From Eupeodes corollae (taxonomy: Eukaryota; Arthropoda; Insecta; Diptera; Syrphidae), in NCBI RefSeq assembly GCF_945859685.1, contig NC_079147.1, positions 283,627,679 through 283,691,678 of the forward strand: a stretch of DNA of 64,000 nucleotides. Direction: 5' to 3'. Positions 56,261 through 64,000 of the stretch are shown one piece after another. Under the pieces are notes generated by a model. The model made no database searches. It was not told where the DNA came from and worked only from the letters and a program-made list of their open reading frames with translations. Every line of letters starts with the position of its first letter. Position 1 is the first letter of the stretch. The position numbers and the translations under genes were made by a program.

Positions 56261-56639
56261 ATCATTGTTTAAAACATTATGGAAAACCCATATTTTATTA
56301 ATGAAATGTCATTCTTGGACATGACATTGAATTCACTGGTCGAAAGTGGTTTTTTATTGCCACAAAAATTGCTCTTTTTAGATTGGTTCAAAATGAATGT
56401 ATCACGTCAGTTTTTTTGGAAAATTACTTTTTAGAATTAAAAACAAAATATTTATAAGATTTCTTAAAGATATCTAAATTTATAAAGTAGGTTTGTTGCA
56501 ATAAAATTCGAGATGGCTTTCCAAATACATCGGGTTATCCACTATGCTGTTCCAAAAGTATATGTCTGGAATTCGATATCTGTACAAATAAATTGTTTAA
56601 CCATTTTTTTGTTTCGTTCAAAGTTTGAAATTGAACAAA

Positions 56640-57365
56640 ACGGATCGCCAGGATCAAGATGGTCATCCTGGAACTGCCACATATCGTGCTTTAAGAGATT
56701 TATATAATCATCCAACTAAGCAAGTAATTAGCAAAATTGAAGAAATTTGAAGACTTTGGATTGGTTCACGATTTTAAGGGCGTTCGTTTCGCTCGTACCA
56801 CTGAAAATATCGCTGCTGTAAGTAAAAGTGTTGTCGAAGGGACGAATGTGTCGATTGCTCGTCGTTCTCAGGAATAAGGACTGCATAGGCATTTGAATCT
56901 ATACCTACATCCATATAAAGTCCAGTTCACAGAAAACTGTAGCCAGTTGACTATTCACAACGTCGCTCGTAGATGTGTGGAATGTGTGCTTGAACAACAA
57001 GCGGTGGAAGGCGAACAACATTTTCTTCAGGACGAAGCATATTTCTCAATCGGAAGGTGTACGAAAAAATTGTCGTATTTGGTTCCAAAACTCCTCAATT
57101 AATTGTAGAGTGACCATTACATCCACTAAAAGTCACTATTTGGCACGCCCTTTAGTCCGGAGGTGTGATTGGACCTAACATCTTCGAAAAACTTCGATGA
57201 AACGACTGTCACCGTCAATTCGGAGCTTTATGGTTATTTGATAACCGACTTTTTTTTGCCTGCTATTGAAGAATAAGACTTGGAGAATATGTGGTTTCAA
57301 CAACACGGTGCTACAAACCACAAAACAAGAGCGAATAAGGCTTAATTTCAAGATACATTTCCGCT
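56640..57365 (+). pseudogene. Decayed Tc1/mariner transposase of a second DD41D-like family
   Basis: Plus-strand pieces: ATYRALRDLYNHPTKQVISK, RTTENIAAVSKSVVEGTNVS, IARRSQE, HLNLYLHPYKVQFTE, EQHFLQDEAYFSIGR (first catalytic Asp), KNCRIWFQNSS, then GVIGPNIFE-type and SELYGYLITDFFLPAIEE, MWFQQHGAT (second Asp replaced by His), ANKAxFQDTFP. Same domain order as the rosa element but clearly a different family. The third Asp region is missing, cut where the DINE-1-like elements begin. Heavily frameshifted. Confidence 0.65.
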
Positions 57366-57429
57366 GGACTTTTGTATGTACAATTACGTGAAAATTTACA
57401 CTTTTTTTAAAATAAAATAAAAACCAAAA

Positions 57430-58486
57430 AAAAAGGCTGGGATGCGACCCACACTGATAACTTCCCATCCCGTCTGTCGATTTGTCTTGCTTAAAAGTTT
57501 GCCTATAATGTACTCGCATCAATTTTTACCCAATTTGCGTACTATTCTTTGTAGATTTTATTTTTTATGAAAAAACGGGATGTTTGATTTTTATATAAAA
57601 ATTACTGAATATCGAAAAAAAAAAAATTTTCTGTGAAATTTTTTTTGAAAAGATATTTGAGTCAAAAATCAATTTGTTAAATTTTTTTTAAGTTTTTAAT
57701 TTTGTATACAAAAACTGTCAATTCGATTTTTTCAAAATGTTACTGAATATTGACAACAATATTTTTTGAAAGATAAAAGTAAATTAAAGTCAATATCTTA
57801 AAGTTTTGAAAAGATATTTGAGTCGAAAATCAATTTTTATAAACTTGTAAAAAAAACTGTTAATTGGATTTTTCGATTCGATTTTGAGTAATGTTTTTTT
57901 TTAGATTTGTATTTTTTATAAAAAAAACTGTCAATTCGATTTTTCTCAAAATTTTGTCAGATGTTAAAAACATTATTCTTCGTTGCACAAAATTAACTTG
58001 TAAATGAAATCATATTTAAGTCGTAAAATTTTGGAGGTGACAAATTTTTGTTTTCATTTTTTTTGATTTATAAAAAAAAACCCTTAAATGTTTTTTTTTT
58101 TTCAAAAAATATACTCCTTTGATATCACATTACAATATATTATATAAAATTTAATTCAAGTCTCTAGCGTTTTTGGTTCGTAAGATATTTAGGGTTAACC
58201 AAAAATTTCACCTTGTTTTCAAACTGCTATGGTAAAAAAACCACAAATGCAAATTTCTTGAGAGCCCTTTCTGCATTTTTCTGCCTTATAATCTGTATAA
58301 CAAAATTTATTTGAAGTCGATATCTCTTTTAGTTCTTGATCTATGGACGACGAAAAAACATTGCGAACGTACGTACACACGCACGCACAGACATCCTTCT
58401 AAAAATCTTTTATTTCAACATTAGGGACCTTGAAACTCCGAGAAATGTCAAAATTTCCAATTTGACAAATCGGACCCATTACAATA
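57430..58486 (-). mobile_element. DINE-1-like repeat copy G
   Basis: Minus orientation: 3' end GGCTGGGATGCGACCCACAC and CTTCCCATCCCGTCTGTCG at 57437-57480, AT-rich core units, the GTTAACC block (58190-58200), the CATAGATCAAGAACTAAAAG block and GTNC zone (58320-58390), and CGGACCCATTACAATA at 58471-58486, where it stops short of the 5' palindrome. Non-coding. Confidence 0.78.
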
Positions 58487-58488
58487 AA

Positions 58489-59286
58489 CAATAAAAACTT
58501 TACTAAAAGTTGGTAAAAATTGAATTTCGACACAAATATTTTTTCAAAAATTTAAGATTATGGCTTCCAACTTAATTTCTGTTTCCAACTTTTGGAAAAA
58601 TTGAGAGAAATCAAACTGATAGTTTTTTTTACAAAAAATAAAAACCTTAACAAATTAATAAAAGTTGGTAAACATTGATTTTCGGCTTAAATATCTTTTT
58701 AAAACTTTAAAGTATTGGCTTTAAACTACTTTTACCATTTGAAAAATTTTATTTTCAACATTGGGTAAAATTTTTAGAAAAATTGGATTAACAGTTTTGT
58801 TCAGAAAAATAATAGCCCAAAAAAACAATTTAAAAATTTACTTTTGACTCAAATAGCTTTTCAAACATTAAAAATTTTGTCTTTAAACTTTTTTACTTCA
58901 CATATACTTTTGTTTTCGATATTAAGTAGTTTTTCCAACAATCCAACAGTCCATTTTTTCATACAAAAATAAAATCTACAAAAAATCTTACGCGAATTTG
59001 GTAAAAATAGATGTTCGGTTCTTGATATCTCTTAAATTAATTTCATTCATCCAATTTCTGAAAATTTAGGAATGCCACTAAAATTGTTAAAAATTTGTTT
59101 TTGACTTAAAATCTATTTAACAAAACCAAATTTTCCAAATAAACGTTGGTAATTTAAAATTTTTTAAGAATAATTTAACTGACAACTTTTTTAAGAAAAC
59201 ACGAAAACCTACAAACTTTTAAGCTAGACAAATCGACAGACGGGATGGGAAGTTATCAGTGTGGGTCACACCCCAGCCTCTTTTTT
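58489..59286 (+). mobile_element. DINE-1-like repeat copy H, core and 3' end
   Basis: Plus orientation: AT-rich core units (GTTGGTAAAAATTGAATTTC and relatives), then GACAAATCGACAGACGGGAT, GGGAAGTTATCAGTGTGGGT and CCCCAGCCTCTTTTTT at 59286. The matching upstream part may be the short AAAATAAAATAAAAACC just before copy G (57405-57430), which would mean G inserted into H. Confidence 0.75.
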
Positions 59287-59929
59287 AAAACTATGAAAGT
59301 ATCAACATTAAGGTTTGCTCAAAACTTCATATAGAGTCAGGCAAAATCTTATAACTTATGAGAATTTCTAGAAACAAAGTCAGATTCTAAAATGATTTAA
59401 ATTGTTTCTATAGAAGAGAAAAATTTGAACTTTGGGAAATCATGATGCAATTAATTGTTAAGATATATTTTGAGCTTTAATTTAGGCTTAACATTCCCGC
59501 TTTTGATCGTTTTTAGGATTATTTAAAATGTGATTAGAATTAAGGACATACGTTTCGTGTTACATGGGAGAAGCTTTTTCGATTTTTATTTGACGATATT
59601 TCTGAAACCCTTAGGTTTTTCGGAAAAACCGAAATGTGAATGACTCAGGTATGTATTAAGTTTATATTGTAAACAAAATGTTTGGATAAGGTTGACAAAA
59701 ACAAGTTTTAGTATTATGGTTAAGGTAAATACTGGTTTAATTGAATAGTTTAAAATAATTTTAAAATAATTTTTAATGCTAGCTGCCTTCTGATTTCTTA
59801 ATTACTTTAAGTAACCTGTGGTGTATAGATGCGTAGAGTGCTGTCATATAATTGAGCGAAATTTAAGGCCAGGACCGCTTTATGGCTTCAATAATCTCTT
59901 CTGTTTCTTAATATTGCTGTCCTCCTTTG

Positions 59930-61240
59930 TAGACTTTTCTACAAAGCCATCCCTATTCGTTTCTCATGATGATCAGGTCAGAATAATATGGTGGACATGG
60001 TAATAGGTTCACATTTTGCCACTGAATCCAGGCTTCTGTTGTACGTGCTGTGTGTATTGGTGCATTATCTTGTTGGAAAGTCTATCGTTGCCCACCGAAT
60101 AATTCAGAAAACTGGAGCTTTTAAAATATAGTTTAACTGTCCCGGAAGAGTTGATAACTACCTTTTCCATTACACCTCACCGCCTCCTTTGCTGTTCCGT
60201 TTTTTAAAGATAGATGTCTTCCTTTCTTAAGTCATGTAAATAATAATTGAAAAGTAATACGAATTACATCAAATTCAACATTTTTAAGTAGTTTATTGAA
60301 ATTGGCTTCATATTTGATTCAAAATGACGACATATTTGATTCAAAGTGGCGACACATTTGATCAAAGTGGTGACATATTTGATTCAATGTGGCGTCATAT
60401 TTTAATAAATGCGGCGTCATATTTGCTTCAATGTGGCAACACATTTAATTCAAAGTTGAGACATTTTTGATTCAAGTTGGCGACACATTTGATTCAATTT
60501 GGCAACATATTTGACTTAAATTGGCAACGTATTTAATTCAAATACGTTCATACTTGATTCTAAGTTGAAACGTGAGGAAAAACGTAAACTTTAATTGGCT
60601 ACGTAGTCACACAAATTGAAGTTGAAATAACATCGGCATTAGGCTAAAAACATCGTGAATCGAAAATCAAAGTGGATCTGCTTTGATTTAATCATTTTCT
60701 ACTTTAGGCTATTAATGTTGTGATTAAACATTGATTCAAAGTGGTTTCCATTGATTTTGCTTTGTTTTTTGGCTTGGTGTATATCCATCAGGTTCGTCCA
60801 AACACATTTTTTTTTATCGGAAAAGACGACGGTATGGGACGCTTGATTCCACATACGGTGATTTGTTGCAAGACTAATGCGATGGGTCTTGTGTGCACCA
60901 TGCAATTTTGTTTTCTTAATTTGTTGGTGTCGTATATGGTCTGCTTTCTGTATTACCCGAGCAATAGTCTATGTATTCCCATTTACCCCAGCTTCTGCCT
61001 TGATTTCTAATGGAAAGCCTTGAATTTGAAGAAGGTCTCACTATCACCCGTCTTTCCTGAAATAATGTGGCTATCTTGACTCTTCTTTCATGGTTGTTTT
61101 CATAACCCTTTGGGTCTTTGAGGTAGTTGTATACAACATTTAAATTTATTTTAGTTTTGATGACTATAAAACCAATGGTTTTGCTGAGATTCCGGTTAGC
61201 TTAAATTTGGCCTATTTCTCTCTTGATTAGACCCTAACCT
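59930..61240 (-). pseudogene. Tc1-like transposase, broken and interrupted
   Basis: Minus strand: SCNKSPYVESSVPY/NHRMWNQASHTVVFSDKKK (60820-60880) and CLDEPDG, corresponding to 'VIFSDEKKFNLDGPDG' with the first catalytic Asp. Then, after about 500 bp of foreign or expanded sequence, TFQQDNAPIHTARTTEAWIQ (about 60020-60090, second Asp), VNLLPCPPYYSDLIIMRNE (SPDLNxxEN box, Glu degraded), GWLCRKVYKGG and IKRSWPxISLNYM. The normal spacing between the first two blocks is about 90 residues, so a large insertion sits in the catalytic core. The N-terminal helix-turn-helix is only vaguely visible. Confidence 0.7.
60309..60570. repeat. 22-bp minisatellite inside the Tc1-like element
   Basis: Twelve consecutive units of about 22 bp with consensus CATATTTGATTCAAAGTGGCGA, each diverged by a few bases. 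Total 262 bp, almost exactly 12 x 22. It lies between the first and second catalytic blocks of the transposase. A single CATATTTGATTC-like unit outside the array was not noticed. Confidence 0.92.
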
Positions 61241-61583
61241 CTATCCATACTTGTTGATTCTATCAATTAAATGCTTATACTAAGCTCCTTAACAATCAGA
61301 GGATCCTTTTATCTGATTTAAAACACGCTAACTTATAAATGTATATCCTGTCCCTATTCATGTGACACAGAAAAAAACAGGTAGTTTTTATGACATTTTT
61401 TTCAGAAAAACCGACAAAAAGTGTATATTTATCAACTTAATTCAATATATGTTTGCAATATAAACTTAATACATACCTTATTCATTCCACATTTATTTTA
61501 TTCCAAAAAACCTAAGGGTTTCAAAAATACTGCCAAATAAAAAACCAAAAAAGGTTGGCCCTGTTCATGTGACACGAAGTGTA

Positions 61584-64000
61584 ATGATAATTTTAATAAG
61601 CATTGTTTTGTTTATGGGACAGAAAAAAAAAACACTATTTGGTCGACCAGTGTTATATGTGTTTTATTTCTTCTTGAACAGTAAACGTCTAAAACCTCTT
61701 ATGTATAACAAATTTGAAGATCGGATATAAATAATTTTTAAAGTTACATAATTTTTTAGTGTCAGGTTAACTTTGAGTTTGAGTGCTTAAAGGTTTCATC
61801 AAGATTGTTTATAAGTTCAAGTGTATAGAATACAACTTCCCATTAAAACAGAGAACATAACAAACTTATCTATTTTTTATTTCATTCATTCTTTCAAGCA
61901 AATCTTTTTAACTCCGTGGAAAGGGTTTACTTAATCTTGGGCCAAATAAAGCAATTACCTAGTTGACCATCTTGCTCACACCTATTTTCATTAAATGCGA
62001 GAAAATCCTGAAATATCAACAACACCCCAAAACCCTTCACAAATAAAAATTGTTCTTATTATCCTTACGACTTTTTCCACAGTATGTAAACCTATGACAA
62101 AAAAAACAAGGATAACAACAAAATAGAACCAGAAGGTCCTTTGCTAAAATCTCGAATGTCACATTAGATTGAGATTTCTTCCAAACGATAGCTACCCTAG
62201 AAGGTATATAGGTGTTAATCTTATTTCGCGTATCTCATGACGGTATACCACAACAAAATGCAGCTAATCCCATCACCATAAATAGTAAAGGAAAAGTAAA
62301 ACCAGGATCTCACATGGAATATATTCCAACAGCAAAAAAAACTCACAGAAGAAAACAATATTTATGTTTTGGAAATAAATCGCCATAAAAAAAGAATCCT
62401 CACCAAAACTCAGTTAAATCCAGAAATTGGTAACAAGATTATCCCTACAGGATAAAGGTCTAAGTGTACATACATACCTTCATACAACATACCTATATTC
62501 TCAATAAAAAATGTGAGAAAGAAGAAAAGAAACTGTGTATCCTACAAGGATAAAAATCTTCTGTGTCGGGATTCTGTTTTGGTTGAAACTCATAATCAAA
62601 ATAGAGACAAACAAATAAGCGGCCAAAATGAAAAGGATATTGGCTGTTTTTTTTTTTGTGAAGACATTCAAGGATCATGATGATGATGATGAGAGGACGA
62701 TGACGACGACGACAAGCGACGGCAAAGGCAAAGAAACAAACGAAGACGACAAGAAGTCGAAAACGAACCATAAAGGATATGATGGGTAAAGTAAATATAC
62801 ACATACATATATGAAAGACAACAACAAACAGGAATTTCATCACTCCCTGGGGTATTATCCCGCAGGATTATGGATACCAAAAATTATGATGTACCCAGAA
62901 AGGATATTAAAATGTTCCCTCTATATGTAGCTTAGCTATGTGTAAATAATTTTGTTTTGTTATAATCCTGGGATGGGTATTCAGAGAGAAAGACAGAGAG
63001 AGGGAATCCCTCCTTTGACACTGCTGCGTCTTCGACTCGGTGATGTTAATCCTACCAAAAATTCATTAGCCAAGGGCATGGATTATTAGTTTCATTCATC
63101 ATCATTCATATAACAAAAATACCCAAAGTCAGCTTGAGATCCCGAGTAACCATCTTGATGCTTAGCGTCTCAGAAGTGATGAATACGTGTCAAGGATACA
63201 ACAGCAAGGAAAAAGGGATTTGACAAACATGTTTATTTTTTCTTGTCTGAGGAATTTGTTGCACTGATGATGTTTGCAAATATTGATTATTGTTATTTAC
63301 TTACCGCATACTGATGCTTGATCCTTGGAAAACAACTCAATTTTGTTTCGCTGATGTCCCTGTGCACACGCATCGTAAAAATGATCCTAATTCAAAAGGA
63401 CATATTGTTAAAATGGGAATTACAAAATGTATAAATACACAAGTGGGTATAAGAAGTTGTATGTTAGTAGTAGCCCTCTTGTGCGTTAATGTTTTGAATA
63501 TGAAAACATGCACCCTGATATTTTATTTTTACATATCGTTATTGTCCTGGCGGTTCACAAATAACTAGATTTCTGACAAGAGGACTCTTTATGCGCGCAA
63601 TAAGATATTTTATTGTTCCGAAATAAGTGGAAAAGCAATTTTTATTTTTATTGTTAATTCAAAAGAATCGCCTTACTTTTACCCTCTCCAATCGCGTCGC
63701 CTTCTCTAGACTGGCAACTACAAAACAAAAGGACCTCAGTGAAGTGCACAACAAATAATACGCAATGCGATCATTACCCTTAATGCGCACTTGGAATTAT
63801 GTACATGTATGCACATTCGTATAGGGAGATGTAGATATGTATTTTAATTGGAATTGCAATTTTTATAAATGAATATGTGGACATTTTGGATGATTTTTCA
63901 TTGAATTGGTTCTGATATAAAGGAGAGGTATGACTGCAGTCCGTTATTTGGAAATTGCCAATTTAATTATTTCAATTTAAATGCAGATGCATACAGTACA
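61584..64000. other. Non-element stretch to the window end
   Basis: No element or known domain recognised. Simple repeats: GAT/GAC tract at 62678-62725 and a GA-rich tract at 62975-63005. A short palindrome TGGTCGACCA lies at 61650-61659. Frames at 62493-62880 (-) and 63290-63568 (+) have no known family. Confidence 0.35.
62678..62725. repeat. (GAT)n/(GAC)n microsatellite
   Basis: Five GAT units, then interrupted GAC and CGA units. Similar GAT tracts occur at 51570 and, as CAT, at 30538 and 54385. Confidence 0.8.

Larger units (their letters stand above)
59551..61581 (-). mobile_element. Tc1-like transposon with long terminal inverted repeats
   Basis: TA duplications at 59549-59550 and 61582-61583. 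The terminal inverted repeats are about 130 bp and imperfect: left TTTCGTGTTACATGGGAG ... GAAACCCTTAGG ... GGTATGTATTAAGTTTATAT; right the complement of ATATAAACTTAATACATACC ... CCTAAGGGTTTC ... TTCATGTGACACGAAG. The word CCCT(A/G)TTCATGTGACAC occurs at the right end and again at 61354-61371, inside the element, resembling the IR/DR layout (two binding sites per end) of Tc1-type elements with long repeats. The transposase is on the minus strand and interrupted by a minisatellite. Confidence 0.85.

Noticed and set aside
60309..60570. Coding repeats (a repeat protein)
   Set aside because: The 22-bp unit is not a multiple of three and contains stops in all frames over a few units.

Overview
The window looks like nuclear DNA of a fly (Diptera, probably a brachyceran). 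It is AT-rich, and nearly every open frame of any length is a decayed piece of a transposable element typical of insects: RTE, Jockey, CR1-like and R1/LOA-like LINEs, a BEL/Pao gag piece, hAT, Tc1/Tc3 and DD41D 'rosa' mariners, a tRNA-derived SINE and a DINE-1/Helentron-like repeat. I could not support any host protein-coding exon, rRNA gene or complete tRNA gene. One 200-base N gap lies at 49018-49217.

Layout. 1-5.3 kb: unique AT-rich DNA, two LINE reverse-transcriptase (RT) remnants, and an inverted-repeat structure enclosing a BEL/Pao gag piece. 4.7-10.4 kb: a three-level nest. An old LINE (4745-5271 plus 9895-10440) is split by an RTE LINE (5284-9881, 13-bp target-site duplication), which is split by a hAT element (7408-9025, 8-bp duplication). 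12.9-19.3 kb: a DINE-1-like repeat interrupted by a Jockey LINE, an inverted second DINE-1-like copy and a nearly intact DD41D mariner (17990-19289). 20-22.8 kb: the longest CR1/Jockey-group LINE. 24.3-29.1 kb: SINE 1, a second decayed mariner, an R1/LOA-like LINE with RNase H, a DINE-1-like fragment and an RTE 3' end. 31-37.5 kb: a second copy of the CR1-like LINE, split in turn by RTE (12-bp duplication), Tc3-like (TA) and hAT (8-bp duplication) elements; the hAT carries a DINE-1-like copy. 39.3-41.6 kb: SINE 2, a third CR1-like fragment and the best full-length DINE-1-like copy. 44-50.6 kb: three RTE copies, one of them only an inverted 5' leader, plus Jockey-like fragments around the gap. 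52-54 kb: a degenerate tandem array marked by GATTGGTATAAA, holding SINE 3. 56-61.6 kb: mariner remnants, a DINE-1-like pair in opposite orientation, and a Tc1-like element with long inverted repeats and an internal 22-bp minisatellite.

How the parts relate. The RTE family ends in (AAGT)n, and the SINE shares its 3' module, so the SINE was probably mobilised by the RTE reverse transcriptase. The DINE-1-like family has no coding capacity and would depend on a Helentron/Helitron enzyme not seen here. The nesting gives a relative chronology: CR1-like and old LINE copies first, RTE, Tc3-like, hAT and DINE-1-like insertions later, and the DD41D mariner last or nearly so. Stretches at about 22.9-24.3, 29.1-31, 37.5-39.2, 41.9-44, 50.6-52, 54-56 and 61.6-64 kb show no element and probably hold whatever host intergenic or intronic sequence exists here.
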